Shown: one piece after another, positions 26,089 to 37,500 of the stretch | How the letters are laid out: every line of letters starts with the position of its first letter | How positions within the stretch are numbered: position 1 is the stretch's first letter | From: Balneolales bacterium | GTDB lineage: Bacteria > Bacteroidota > Rhodothermia > Balneolales > Natronogracilivirgulaceae | NCBI GenBank assembly: GCA_007134845.1 | Contig: SLKA01000049.1 | Coordinates: 1 to 53,936, forward strand | Direction: 5' to 3' | DNA: 53,936 nt | Translations under genes and position numbers: made by a program | Notes under the pieces: generated by a model | Seen by the model: the letters and a program-made list of their open reading frames with translations, nothing else | What the model was told of the DNA's origin: nothing | Database searches by the model: none

Positions 26089-27226
26089 CGCACTTGAATC
26101 CAGGTTTTTGCTCTTTGACGACCTGAAAGTCATGTGGCGGGATGCTCATGGCATCACCAACAACACGGATCATTCCACAGGTGACCCCGGAATTGCAGAA
26201 ATCGAAAAAACCGATGACATTCCGGCTGACAGGAACCATGCGCCCTCCGACACCCCGGTCATTCTTGTCGTGGATGCCAACGTCAGAGACGCACACCGTG
26301 AGAAAATCGAACAGGTATTTCCGGCTGAATCAACCCGGCTTTTTGAAGTTCCGCCCGGAGAGGAATCGAAAAGTGTTGCCGCCTGGAATCGTATCATTGA
26401 CTTCGCCTTTTCCGGACCACTTCGGAGAAACACGCCGCTTGTGGCTGTCGGGGGTGGTGTAACCGGTGATCTGGCAGGTTTTGCAGCAGCATCTATCATG
26501 CGCGGACTGCCGCTGTATCAGGTGCCAACCACACTTCTGGCCATGGTTGACAGCGCTATCGGCGGTAAAACCGGCATAAACCATGCCTTCGGGAAAAATA
26601 CCATCGGTTCATTTTATCACCCTCGAGCAGTGCTGTTCGACACTGGCTTTCTCACAACACTGCCGCAGCGCGAGTGGCTGTGTGGTATCAGTGAGGTGCT
26701 TAAATACGGGTATATTGCCGATCGGCAGTTGCTCGAACAGGCCGCCGGCCTTGCTGACCCGGCATCGCGAAACCGGAGCCTGTTGCATGATGTGATTGAG
26801 CGCTCGGTGCGCATTAAAGCGGAAGTTGTCGCCGAGGATGCCCGGGAGTCTGGCAAAAGGGCCTGGTTGAATTTTGGACACACATTTGGACACGCACTTG
26901 AGACTCAGGACAACTATCGCAATATCAACCATGGTGAAGCCGTATATGCAGGTATGATCGCTGCCTTGTTTGTTTCCAGAAAACTCGGATTTAACGTGTC
27001 CGATGAACCACTCTTGGCACTTAAGAAAACCTATCAACTGAATCTCAATGCACACGCAGGCAGCATCGATCGCCTTGTAACATTAATGACCCAGGACAAA
27101 AAAAACAGAGACAACAACATTCGGCTGGTTCTCGTGGAAGGATACGGCCAGCCCCATGTGCAGACAATTGATGACCGAAACCTGCTGAAAGAAGCCTGGA
27201 AATACACATTCGATACGCTCTCGTAG
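26057..27226 (+). CDS. aroB: 3-dehydroquinate synthase
   Basis: NAD+- and metal-dependent enzyme converting DAHP to 3-dehydroquinate. The motifs GGGVTGDLAGFAAASIMRG, VPTTLLAMVDSAIGGKTGIN, GISEVLKYG and NFGHTFGHALE are all present. The protein is 389 residues, about 25-35 longer than usual, because of an N-terminal insertion (about 30-65) that is Asp/His/Thr-rich and unlike the family. The start at 26057 lies inside aroK (32-nt overlap); Met at 26132 would be an alternative but would remove part of the N-terminal strand region. The tamB gene starts 28 nt after the stop. Confidence 0.93.
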   Translation: MLRLPSLKITDALESRFLLFDDLKVMWRDAHGITNNTDHSTGDPGIAEIEKTDDIPADRNHAPSDTPVILVVDANVRDAHREKIEQVFPAESTRLFEVPPGEESKSVAAWNRIIDFAFSGPLRRNTPLVAVGGGVTGDLAGFAAASIMRGLPLYQVPTTLLAMVDSAIGGKTGINHAFGKNTIGSFYHPRAVLFDTGFLTTLPQREWLCGISEVLKYGYIADRQLLEQAAGLADPASRNRSLLHDVIERSVRIKAEVVAEDARESGKRAWLNFGHTFGHALETQDNYRNINHGEAVYAGMIAALFVSRKLGFNVSDEPLLALKKTYQLNLNAHAGSIDRLVTLMTQDKKNRDNNIRLVLVEGYGQPHVQTIDDRNLLKEAWKYTFDTLS

Positions 27227-27254
27227 CTACACTTAGACCCAACAAAATCCACCA

Positions 27255-30200
27255 GTGTTTTACCGATTCTTATATATCACCTGGCGCATATTCTGGAGCA
27301 GCATTCTGGTCCTGGTGGCTACAGTTGTCCTGTTTTTCGGTATCATTTTTCTGATGCTGCAAACCAACCCGGCGAAAATGCACCTTTCTGATCGCGCCGA
27401 GTACTGGTTTAACACCAATTTTGAGGGGACATTGCACATTGGTGAAGTAGGTGGTTTCCTGCCGCTGCAAATGGAGCTTCGGGATGTAGTTCTTGAGTAT
27501 GAAGACAGGACGATCGTCTCCATGGAAACCTTGAGAATCAGAGCCGATATCATTGCGCTGCTTCGCAATAATCTGACTGTCAACGACCTGGCGCTCATAA
27601 GGCCTAGCGTGTATCTTCGCCGGGATGAGACAGGAATGTATACGCTGAAAAGGGCGTTGTCCCGCATCCCGGACGACACGTTTCCAGGTTCAGCTTCCGA
27701 AACAGGCAAGTTCGACCTCCCGCAACCCTTCCACACACTCAATATTTATGCCCCCTTCATGCAAGTGCACCAGGGCCTGCTCCATGTGGAAACCTTACCC
27801 GAAGGATATGAGAATTCTGGCATTCCTGAACCATTTCGAATCGGGCAGATCAATACAGAGATGTTCCTCGAAATTTCAACCGATCAGCGCTATCTTGATA
27901 TTTCCTATCTGACATTGTTGCTGGAGGACCTTGATTCCCTGGAGCTGGCCCTTTCCGGTCAGGTTTATAATGACAGCCGCTATCTCGAATTTAATGTGAT
28001 GCGAATGCGTCTGGGTGAGTCATATATGGACTGGAATATGGAATTCGATGGAATTGATCTGTTCGGTAATAACATGCTGCAACAGTTTGAACAGGCAACA
28101 TGGACCATGTTGCTCAAGGAAGGATTTCTGTCAGAAAATGAACGGAATTTTTTCGTACCGGAACTGCCCGGGGATCTTGGTGGATTGCATGCCACGTTCC
28201 TGGCCGATGGAACAGGCCGGTATCTCAGCCTTCGGGATGTTGAAATTGAAAGCGGGAATACCGGTCTGCGTTTCGAGGCCGATGTCAGCGATTTCAGGAA
28301 TTTGGAGAAATTGGCGTATCAATTCACCATTCATGAAATTCTTGTGGATTTTGATGATCTGGTCGCTTTGACACCGCAAATCCAGGCCATTCCTTTCCGC
28401 GACTGGAACGCTATCGGCACAACCGGTGTGCTGAAAGGGAATGCTGACATCATGCAGGTCGATCTTGTCTTCAAACTCCCGGAAGGTTCCCTGAGGTCCA
28501 GCGGCATGCTGGACCTGACTTCGCCGCTATCCATGGATTTCACACTGACGGGCCAGGACATTAATTTGGCAGCACTGGATGGTTTTTCGGACTACCCCGG
28601 CCGCATCAATACGGAGATTTTGCTGACCGGATCTGACCTTTTGGGTCCATCACCCTACTTCACTATAAATGTTGATATATTTGATTCATGGATTGCTGCC
28701 ATTCAAATACCCGACTTGCACCTGGATATCGACTATTCAGACAAAGTGATTACTTACGAGTTCGGCTACTATCAGGGTACCGGATACATTAACGGGCATG
28801 GATCATTGAATTTGCGGGGTGAGCTTCCCCATTTGCTGCTGAGAGGTGCATCGTCCGGACTCGACCTCGGTATCATTGCCGAAGGTTACAGCCTTCCGGA
28901 ATCGGATTGGAATATGAACTATGACATCAACTGGCATGGCAGAAATATGGATGAATGGCATGGCAGGGTAATCGTCGATGTCCATCCGTCCCGGTTAAAC
29001 GGCAACGATCTGAAGTTCCATCAGCTTTATCTTGATCTCAACCATCCCGAATCCAGAACACGATCGCTGCGTCTCACAAGCTCCATTGCCGATCTGGTTA
29101 TGGAAGGGGAGATTTCCATTCCGTCCATTGCGCCGCTTATCAATCACTGGCAGGATTATTTTGCCCACCGGGTGAATGATGATATACTGTTTCGAAACAC
29201 GGAAGAGACAGTGCGGCATCGGGCTGAACCTGGAGATCTGCTGAAAGCTGATATCTTTTTTGAAATCAAAAATCTGGAATTGCTCCAGGCATATGTGCCC
29301 CGCATTCCGGATATCACATCCTCTCTCCAGCTGCAGATTCATCTGCATGCCGATCATGACAAATTGGAGATCAGCTCCGAATGGGAGGATGTGACCACTG
29401 CCTGGAACGGAGTGTCCATCGAAAATTCGGATGTCCTGTTTGCAGCCGGCTTCCGCTTCGATCAGCCGTTTCGTGAGTTTCTGGAGCTGGATATGGAAGT
29501 TTACGTTGGCCGTCTTACTTATATGGATCAGAATCTGGACAGCCTTTCCTGGACTCTTTTTGTTGATAAGGATGCGATCAGCAGTCACAGTCGAATCGCC
29601 AATTTCGGTAATGAGGTCAGATTTTCGGCAGATATCCGGGGCGGTTTAAGTGAATCGGAAATCCATTTCGTTATTGATGATCTGGTCCTTGGCAACTATC
29701 GCTACCTTTGGATGACCGACGGCCATCCCGTACTCCGCTACGAAGAAAACGGGAAGTTGCATGTCGAGGATCTGCTTGTCATTAGCGGGGATGACCGCAT
29801 TTTTGTTGATGGCAGTTTCAGCAGTGATCCCGAAGATTCGGTGGTGTACCGGTTTGTAAATGTTGATCTCGGTCGCATCTCCCGGATGATCGATGGAAAA
29901 GTGGGCTTCCAGGGTATCGTCAACGGTGATTTTGTCACCAGGAATCTTGCGGTGAATCCGGTGTTCCATGGCATGCTGAACGTTGAACGCCTGGCCTTCA
30001 ACGAACGCATCATCGGAGACGCCAGCCTTGTCAGCACATACAATTCTGTCCGTGAACGGTTTGATACCGAACTGCAGGTGATAACCGATGAAGATAAATA
30101 CAGTGACTACATTGAGAAAAACAACGGTATCAGGCAGCATGTTACCGTAACGGGATGGCTGCGGGCACCGGAAGCCAATGCATCTGTGGATTCCCTCTAC

Positions 30201-32021
30201 TATTTTGATTTTGATGTAGTGGAACTGGATGCCTGGGTGTTGCGCTATCTTCTGGAAAGTGTTTTTGAATCCATTGAGGGAAAGGCGACGGGCAAGGGAT
30301 ACATCACAGGGAACCTGACCGACTTTGATTTCCATGGTGATTTCGAGATACTCGAATCCCGTGTCGTTCCCGCCTTCCTGGAACCGCTCTACCGTCTCAC
30401 GGGCAAGCTATCTGTAAACCGCCAGGACGGAGTCATCTTCCATGAACTGAATGTGCGCGACGCGGCTAACGGCCGGGGTGTTATAACCGGCACGTTTGAT
30501 TTTAATGATTTTCAGCCGGAAAAATTCATGGATATTACCCTCAGGATGCAGAATCTCAGATTTCTGGATAATTCGCAGGGTCCTGATGTGCCGCTCTACG
30601 GTCGTTTGGCCGGAACCGGTGTGGTAAATATCAGTGGCTCCAATATTTCACCTTTTGTCCGGACCATCGAACCGGTTTATACCACAAGCCAGTCCCGGCT
30701 GTCACTGCCTTTGGGTGATCAGGCCATGGATGAAGCCCAGGGACGATATATCCGCTTTGTCAAGGACTTCGGCGAGATTGACTTTCGCCGGAAAATCACC
30801 ACTGATCCTTCCGAACTCCGGCAAATCGACCGGACATTCATGGAGGTCTTTCGGCTCGACCTGCAGTTTGTTGCCGCACCCAACACCACCGTTCAACTGA
30901 TTTTTGATCCGGTGACGGGTGAAATCGTAAATGCGCAGGGCAGCGGCCGGGTGCGCATCACCCTGGAGAACGAAGACCTTCAGGTTTTTGGCAACTTTGA
31001 TATAAGCAGCGGTGACTATCTTTTTGTCGGCGGCGACATTCTCACAAGACGATTCATCCTGCGGGAGGGAGGCACGATACGGCTGGAAGGTGATCCGGCA
31101 AATTCCCTGCTCGATATCACTGCTGTTTACCGGTCCCGACCCAATATCGCACCGCTACTGGGTGGAGCAATGGATCAGACCAATCGTGTGCCGGTTGAAC
31201 TGCTCCTGGTCATTACCGGTACGATCGACAACCTGGAAAACGATTTTTACTTTGAGTTTCCAAATGCCATTGATGCCACCCAGAATGCTGCTGTGCTGAA
31301 TGTGCTGAACAGCGAAGAACAGAAACTGCTTCAAGCAACCAGTTTGCTGTTTACAGGCGGATTCATATCGGGGGCGATTGTTGGTGACACTCAGACCCAG
31401 GAGCTCGGGACTTCATTGCAGGCGCGTGCCGGACAGGTTGGCATCAGCCAGCTGCTGTCCAACCAGATTAATACATTGCTCAGTGACAACCTGATCAACC
31501 TTGATGTCGATCTCAACCTTCTGGGTTTCGACCAGGCGGACCTTGGTATCGCTCTTCGTCTGTTCGATGATCGACTTGTGCTGCGTCGCGAGGGTGAAGT
31601 GGGAGGCGAAGAGACGAATATCGGCGACCTCGGAGCCACATATCGCATCAACCAGAATCTCTCCGTCGAAGTTTTCCACAGGAAAGATCCCATGCTCATG
31701 TCCATTCTCGGTGCACAGGCTGATGTGGAGAACGTCAATGGCGTCGGACTCGAAGCCCAGTTTCGTTTCAACACCTGGAAGGAATTCGGAAACCGCGTCT
31801 GGAGAAATGTGACAACGGTATTCGGATTGTTTGGCAGCAACGGTGAAAGTCAGGCTGAACGTGATGCCGATCCTGATGAAAATACTATCGATGATATTAA
31901 AGATGCCGACAATATTGCAGACGTTCCAGTGCACCCAGCCTTTACGGGAATCCGGGAAGATTCATCTTATGCGGAGTCTACAGAGAATTTGCTGAATCCC
32001 AAGGCTTTGCCGAACGATTAA
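27255..32021 (+). CDS. TamB-like translocation/assembly protein (DUF490)
   Basis: The 1588-residue envelope protein has an N-terminal membrane anchor (about 12-36) and an AsmA/TamB-type extended beta-groove. A TamB C-terminal domain follows (about 1180-1500; GSGRVRITLENEDLQVFGNFDI, LLVITGTIDNLENDFYFEFP). TamB bridges inner and outer membrane; its roles include beta-barrel assembly with TamA and lipid transport. The start is GTG: an in-frame TAG at 27234-27236 comes just before it and there is no ATG between. It is preceded by aroB (28 nt) and followed by rnr (64 nt), so it is probably part of one long transcript. The last 70 residues are acidic. Confidence 0.85.
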   Translation: MFYRFLYITWRIFWSSILVLVATVVLFFGIIFLMLQTNPAKMHLSDRAEYWFNTNFEGTLHIGEVGGFLPLQMELRDVVLEYEDRTIVSMETLRIRADIIALLRNNLTVNDLALIRPSVYLRRDETGMYTLKRALSRIPDDTFPGSASETGKFDLPQPFHTLNIYAPFMQVHQGLLHVETLPEGYENSGIPEPFRIGQINTEMFLEISTDQRYLDISYLTLLLEDLDSLELALSGQVYNDSRYLEFNVMRMRLGESYMDWNMEFDGIDLFGNNMLQQFEQATWTMLLKEGFLSENERNFFVPELPGDLGGLHATFLADGTGRYLSLRDVEIESGNTGLRFEADVSDFRNLEKLAYQFTIHEILVDFDDLVALTPQIQAIPFRDWNAIGTTGVLKGNADIMQVDLVFKLPEGSLRSSGMLDLTSPLSMDFTLTGQDINLAALDGFSDYPGRINTEILLTGSDLLGPSPYFTINVDIFDSWIAAIQIPDLHLDIDYSDKVITYEFGYYQGTGYINGHGSLNLRGELPHLLLRGASSGLDLGIIAEGYSLPESDWNMNYDINWHGRNMDEWHGRVIVDVHPSRLNGNDLKFHQLYLDLNHPESRTRSLRLTSSIADLVMEGEISIPSIAPLINHWQDYFAHRVNDDILFRNTEETVRHRAEPGDLLKADIFFEIKNLELLQAYVPRIPDITSSLQLQIHLHADHDKLEISSEWEDVTTAWNGVSIENSDVLFAAGFRFDQPFREFLELDMEVYVGRLTYMDQNLDSLSWTLFVDKDAISSHSRIANFGNEVRFSADIRGGLSESEIHFVIDDLVLGNYRYLWMTDGHPVLRYEENGKLHVEDLLVISGDDRIFVDGSFSSDPEDSVVYRFVNVDLGRISRMIDGKVGFQGIVNGDFVTRNLAVNPVFHGMLNVERLAFNERIIGDASLVSTYNSVRERFDTELQVITDEDKYSDYIEKNNGIRQHVTVTGWLRAPEANASVDSLYYFDFDVVELDAWVLRYLLESVFESIEGKATGKGYITGNLTDFDFHGDFEILESRVVPAFLEPLYRLTGKLSVNRQDGVIFHELNVRDAANGRGVITGTFDFNDFQPEKFMDITLRMQNLRFLDNSQGPDVPLYGRLAGTGVVNISGSNISPFVRTIEPVYTTSQSRLSLPLGDQAMDEAQGRYIRFVKDFGEIDFRRKITTDPSELRQIDRTFMEVFRLDLQFVAAPNTTVQLIFDPVTGEIVNAQGSGRVRITLENEDLQVFGNFDISSGDYLFVGGDILTRRFILREGGTIRLEGDPANSLLDITAVYRSRPNIAPLLGGAMDQTNRVPVELLLVITGTIDNLENDFYFEFPNAIDATQNAAVLNVLNSEEQKLLQATSLLFTGGFISGAIVGDTQTQELGTSLQARAGQVGISQLLSNQINTLLSDNLINLDVDLNLLGFDQADLGIALRLFDDRLVLRREGEVGGEETNIGDLGATYRINQNLSVEVFHRKDPMLMSILGAQADVENVNGVGLEAQFRFNTWKEFGNRVWRNVTTVFGLFGSNGESQAERDADPDENTIDDIKDADNIADVPVHPAFTGIREDSSYAESTENLLNPKALPND

Positions 32022-32085
32022 GAGTACATTGCTCGTTTATTGATCCATAGAACATCACTGTCATTTACACTACACGCGTAATGGA

Positions 32086-34269
32086 ATGAAAAAAAAGAAA
32101 ATCCATCTTGAAGATCTGATTGTTGAACTGCTTGAACGCCATTCCGACAGCTGGTTAACCACGGAAACTCTGAGAAGTGCTTTCAAACTGCCACAGAAAA
32201 AAGGGGATGAACGTTTTGAAAAGGCATTGAACCGGCTCACCAAACGAAATAAAGTCGTCCGGAAAAACGACAAGATAAGAATTGCCGATGCCAGTCAGCA
32301 AGAAAATGTAGTCGAGGGTATCTTCTCCAGCACCCGCAGCGGAACCGGATATGTGAAGGTGGAAGACAGGGAGCAGGATATACGCATTCCCTCAAAACAC
32401 ACGGGAACAGCACTCGGCAAGGACCGTGTAAAAGTGAGTATCCTGCCGAAATCACGAAGTGACCGCACCGAGGGTAAGGTTATTGATGTCATTTCCCGCG
32501 GGAAAAAATTCTTCGTCGGTACCTTTCAGAATGAAGGCAAAAATACGTATCTGATACATCCGGATGAAAAATCGGCTCAGGTTGAGTTTTTCGTCCATCC
32601 CGATAATATTCATGGTGCCCGTCATAACGACAAGGTGACCTTCCGTCTGGTAGACTGGCTCCATCCAAGATCACTGCCAGAGGCCGAAGTTCTTGAGGTT
32701 CTAGGTAAAAAAGGTACCAACAACGCCTCGATCCTCTCAATTCTGGCAGAAAACGAACTCCAGGCCGCTTTTCCTGCTGCAGTTGAGGAGTTTGCAGAAA
32801 GTGTGGCTGTTGAAATACCGGAGAAGGAGTTCAAGCGTCGGAAGGATATTCGCAACTGGGAGATATTCACCATCGATCCACATGATGCCAAAGACTTTGA
32901 TGATGCCCTGAGTATCAAAATGCTTGACAACGGAAACTACTACCTCGGTGTCCATATCGCTGATGTGAGCTATTATGTGCAGCAGGACAGGATTCTGGAC
33001 AAGGAAGCCCTGGATCGTGGAACAAGTGTCTATCTGGTGGACCGTGTGATCCCCATGCTGCCGGAATGTCTTAGCAACGGGGTGTGCAGCCTGCGTCCCA
33101 ATGAGGATAAACTGGCCTACAGCTGTTTTATGGAGATATCACCGGAGGGAAACCTGATCAGCTACACCATAGATGAAACGGTCATCAACTCATCTACGCG
33201 TTTTACCTATGAAGAGGTGCAGGAAATTATCGATGGCAAAAAGAACAAGCACGAAACCGATATACGAATCCTGGCAAAGATGACATCGATGCTTACAGAC
33301 AAAAGATTCAATGAAGGTTCCATCGATCTGGACACACCCGAGCCAAGGTTTCGCCTTGATGAACACGGAAAGCCTCTTGGCGTCTTTGTCAAGGAACGGC
33401 TGAAGGCACACCGGCTGGTCGAGGAGTGCATGCTCATGGCGAATAAATCTGTCTCCCGCCATATCACGAAACTGCGGGAGGAAAATAAAAACCGCCAGAA
33501 AAATCATGAAAGTGGAAAAGCGGAGGACGGGAAAGACGACAAGTTCGGCAAGTTCAACTATCCATTTCTGTACCGTATCCATGACAAGCCCGACCCCGAA
33601 AAACTCAAAAATATTGGTGAGAATGTACGGCCCCTGGGAATTGATTTTTCTGTCAAAGATGGGAAAATAACCGCCGGAATAATCAACCAGCTGATCCGTG
33701 ATGCCAACAAGACGTCGCTGAAATATGCCATTAACGAACTGGTGCTCCGGTCAATGGCCAAAGCGGTCTACAGTCCGAAAAATATTGGGCATTACGGCCT
33801 CGGCTTCAAGGAGTATACACACTTTACAAGTCCGATCAGGCGTTACCCTGACCTTGTCGTGCACCGGCTTCTGAAACAGTATGCTGCCGGACTGCCATCC
33901 TACAGCTTTCAGGAACTTCTGGCTCTCGGCGATCACACCAGCGAGAAGGAGCGTGATGCCGTGATCGCTGAACGTGATTCCATCAAACTGAAACAAGTGG
34001 AATTCATGGCCGGTCACATTGGTGAATCGTTTGATGGTGTCATCAGTGGTGTAACAGAAAAAGGGCTCTTTGTCCTGCTGAATGAAAGCTTTTGTGAAGG
34101 CATGGTTGCCATCCGCGATCTGGATGATGACTTTTATGTCTACGAACAGTCCCGGCACCAGCTGCGGGGCCGAAATCGCGGCAAAACGTTCCAGCTTGGT
34201 GATGATATACGCGTCAAAGTGACACGAACGGATATTGAGCAACGGCAAATTGACTTCATGCCTGGCTGA
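32086..34269 (+). CDS. rnr: Ribonuclease R
   Basis: Processive 3'-5' exoribonuclease that degrades structured RNA. The 727 residues show an N-terminal helix-turn-helix-like region (RNase R N, about 5-75), cold-shock domains (about 75-205), the RNB catalytic domain with TIDPHDAKDFDDAL (262-275; metal Asps 264, 270, 272, 273), and a C-terminal S1 domain (about 640-725; GVISGVTEKGLFVLLNESF). The ATG at 32086 is chosen; an ATG 5 nt upstream runs into a stop at once. The C-terminus ends soon after the S1 domain and lacks the basic tail of the E. coli enzyme. Confidence 0.94.
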   Translation: MKKKKIHLEDLIVELLERHSDSWLTTETLRSAFKLPQKKGDERFEKALNRLTKRNKVVRKNDKIRIADASQQENVVEGIFSSTRSGTGYVKVEDREQDIRIPSKHTGTALGKDRVKVSILPKSRSDRTEGKVIDVISRGKKFFVGTFQNEGKNTYLIHPDEKSAQVEFFVHPDNIHGARHNDKVTFRLVDWLHPRSLPEAEVLEVLGKKGTNNASILSILAENELQAAFPAAVEEFAESVAVEIPEKEFKRRKDIRNWEIFTIDPHDAKDFDDALSIKMLDNGNYYLGVHIADVSYYVQQDRILDKEALDRGTSVYLVDRVIPMLPECLSNGVCSLRPNEDKLAYSCFMEISPEGNLISYTIDETVINSSTRFTYEEVQEIIDGKKNKHETDIRILAKMTSMLTDKRFNEGSIDLDTPEPRFRLDEHGKPLGVFVKERLKAHRLVEECMLMANKSVSRHITKLREENKNRQKNHESGKAEDGKDDKFGKFNYPFLYRIHDKPDPEKLKNIGENVRPLGIDFSVKDGKITAGIINQLIRDANKTSLKYAINELVLRSMAKAVYSPKNIGHYGLGFKEYTHFTSPIRRYPDLVVHRLLKQYAAGLPSYSFQELLALGDHTSEKERDAVIAERDSIKLKQVEFMAGHIGESFDGVISGVTEKGLFVLLNESFCEGMVAIRDLDDDFYVYEQSRHQLRGRNRGKTFQLGDDIRVKVTRTDIEQRQIDFMPG

Positions 34270-34548
34270 CATCAGTCCGCGTGCGATTTTTCTGCATGGA
34301 GCACACCGTAAGCCGTCTTTATGCGTTACAGGGATGCAAGATTGTTTTTCAGGATCCTTGCAGGATCGTTGAGCCCTGTCAGGTTTATCCCGGGAACTTT
34401 TTTGATCCCGGTTTGCGATCTTACAAAGAGAATGTGTTATCCTTGAGTATTTGTTATCCTTCATTCAGTCCGGCATGTGCTGAGAGTAGTCAGTGTCATA
34501 AATGCTCCATCAGATTCAGGATTTTTAAATTGAAAAAGAAATAAAGTA
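34270..34548. other. Intergenic region with inverted and direct repeats
   Basis: No convincing gene is present. It holds an inverted repeat CCGGGA/TCCCGG (34390-34395 and 34406-34411, around a T-run) and a 10-bp direct repeat TGTTATCCTT at 34435-34444 and 34452-34461 (17-bp spacing). These may be a terminator for rnr and a binding site for the downstream gene. No TAnnTTTG box was recognised. Confidence 0.4.
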
Positions 34549-37500
34549 ATGAACTCAACCCGTCAGGTTTCATTAACCCGCTTACTGAGCGCCACGTTAA
34601 TTATGTTGCTTGGTGCCGCCATATCCATCCCCGATTCCCATGCCCAGTATTTCGGATTTGGAAAAAACCGGGTGCAGTATTCCCAGTTTGACTGGCGCTT
34701 CATTCAATCTGACCATTTCGATGTCTACTATTACGAATCGAAAAACTATTACCTGGCCGAATTTACTGCTAAAAGTCTTGAAGCAGCTTACGCCCAGCTG
34801 CGTCAGGATTTCCGGCATGAGCTGAATGACCGTATTTCGGTCATCATCTACGATTCCCATACGGATTTCAGTCAGACCAATGTCGTGCCGCTGCCCGTGG
34901 ATGCCCAGGGAATCGGCGGCGTTACCGACAAGTTCAAAAACCGCATAACGATGCCGTTTATGGGTCATTATGGTGATTTTCGCCAGGTGCTTCACCATGA
35001 ACTGGTGCACGCGATTTTTAATGATATGTATTACGGCGGATCCATTCAGGCCATCATTCAAAATAATATTCAACTGGTTATACCGCTCTGGTTTGAGGAA
35101 GGGTTGGCAGAATACGTCTCCCAGGGGTGGGATACCGACACCGATATGTTCATTCGTGATGCTGTCATGAACAACAATATGCCGCCCATCCAGTATATGG
35201 GTGGATATATGGCCTATCGCGGCGGACAGGCGTTCTGGAATTTTATCGTGGAGGAGTATGGCAGAGAAAAAATCGGTGAGATTCTGCAACGGGTGCGGCA
35301 GACCCGGGGTGTGGAATCCGGACTCAGGCAGTCACTCGGACTCAGTATGTCGGAGCTCGACGAGCGGTTTCAGGACTGGCTTCGAAAAATCTATTTCCCC
35401 GAAATCGCAATCAGGGAAGACCTGAGGGATATCGGAAATCTGATCACAAAGGATCGTTATCGCAGGGCTTACAATACCAGTCCGGCCGTTTCACCCAACG
35501 GTGACCGGGTGGCTATGATTTCCAATGCCAGAGGGTTTTTTGACGTAATTGTTCTGAGTGCGCGGGACGGAAGCAGGATCAAAACCCTGATTCGTGGTGA
35601 GGATAATGTAGATTTTGAGGAGCTTAATATCCTTCGGCCCAATCTAAGCTGGTCGCCGGATGGACGCAAGATAGCACTATCGACCCGCTCCGGCGGATCC
35701 GTCGATTTGGCCATCGTCGATTACCAGTCCGAGGAAGTGCAGAAAATCGTTTTCCCGCAGCTGGATGCCATAGGCTCAGTGGCCTGGTCGCCGGACGGTA
35801 ATAAAATTGCTTTCCAGGGCAATGATGGTCCCTATACCAATATCTACGTTTACAACCTTGAAAATGGTGATTTCATTAGTGCTACCAATGATGTATTCAG
35901 TGATTGGGATCCAGCCTGGTCCAATGACTCTCAGTACCTGCTTTTTGCATCGGATCGCGGTCCGCATACCGAAGTTAATTCCTTTCGCACCGACTTCAAT
36001 GTGTTGCTGAATCCCAATATCGGGCAAAGCGATATCTACATGCTCAGGCTGGGATCAAACCGTGCAACCAGGCTCACCAGTACGCCGAACTGGAATGAAT
36101 TCCGGCCCATCATGACCCGGGACGGCCGCATGATCTACATATCCGACCAGAATGGCATTCCCAACGTCTATGAAATGGATCTGGAAACCAGAACCAGTTA
36201 CGCACTTACCGACCTGATAACCGGTGTCATGCAGATGTCCATCAGTGCTGATGGCAACCTGCTTGCGATCAATTCCTTCAACAGGGGCTATTTGCATATC
36301 TTCACCCTTGACAATCCATTTGACCGGCGCAAGCTGGAGCCGCTGCAGCGCAATCACTGGGCAGATCGAAGACTCAGGGAGCGGGCACAAGAGCGCGTGC
36401 CGGCGATTGGCCTGGCATTCAATATGTTTGAAGACGACCTGCAGCAGATGAGAGCCACAGAGCTCGTACGGCAAACCTCCACTATTATCGATATGATCCG
36501 GGAGGAGCAGGCCGTACAGGTTCCGGAACCCGATGACACAGCCGAAGAGCCGGATACCGTCGAGGCGGATAACGATGTAATTGATTTCCGGAACTACGAA
36601 TTCGGTGATGGGCTCGATGATCTGATTACCACAACTCATGTCGAAATGGCACGGGAAGAGCGTGATACACGGACGGATGACGGCAGGTTCATCCCACGCA
36701 AATACCGACTGGAATTTTCACCGGATATCACCTACGCCGCCGGTGGAGTTTCGACTTTCTACGGGTCATACGCGCTCGCAGCGTTTACATTCTCCGATTT
36801 GCTTGGCGATCACCGGATCAGTCTGATTACCAACCTGCAGTTCGACTTGCGCAACAGCGATTACGAGGTGAGCTATGGCTACTTTGCCAATAGAACCAAT
36901 TATTTGGTGCGTTATTTCCATACTTCACGGAATTTCCTCGTGCTTACACGCGACCTGACCGATTTCGAACAGGTTCGGTTCCGGTTCTATGGCGGGGGAC
37001 TTCAGTTCCAGTATCCGATCAACAAATTCACCCGCATTGACTATGGCATGAGTTTTATCAACATATCACGTGACTTCAGCCTGGTCTACGGTGGTGTGTC
37101 TGACACTGACGATGCCTACTTCCTGTATCCGGAGGTAACTTTTACACGTGACCTTACACGTCCGGGTTTCCTGGCGCCGATTTCCGGTACCCGATATGCG
37201 CTTAGCCTGACCGGCAGCCCGCCTTTTTCATCGGATGTGATTGGTTTTGCTTCTGTACTGGGTGACGTCCGGCGGTACTTTCATCTGGGAATGGGTTATG
37301 TCTTTGCCTTTCGTGGTTCCGGAGCCGCTTCTTTCGGACCGGATGCCCAGAATTTCTATATGGGAGGGATGCAGAACTGGATCAATTTCCGTTGGGCCGA
37401 AGGCTCACTGCAGACCGACCGGCTCGAGGATATCTTCTTTACGCTGCCGGCACTGCCGCTGCGTGGCCACTTCTTCAACTCCGCCATTGGCAATCGCTTC

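Noticed and set aside
34281-34544. An 87-codon frame between rnr and the metallopeptidase/barrel gene.
   Set aside because: No domain, no start signal, Cys-rich random composition, and it spans inverted and direct repeats.
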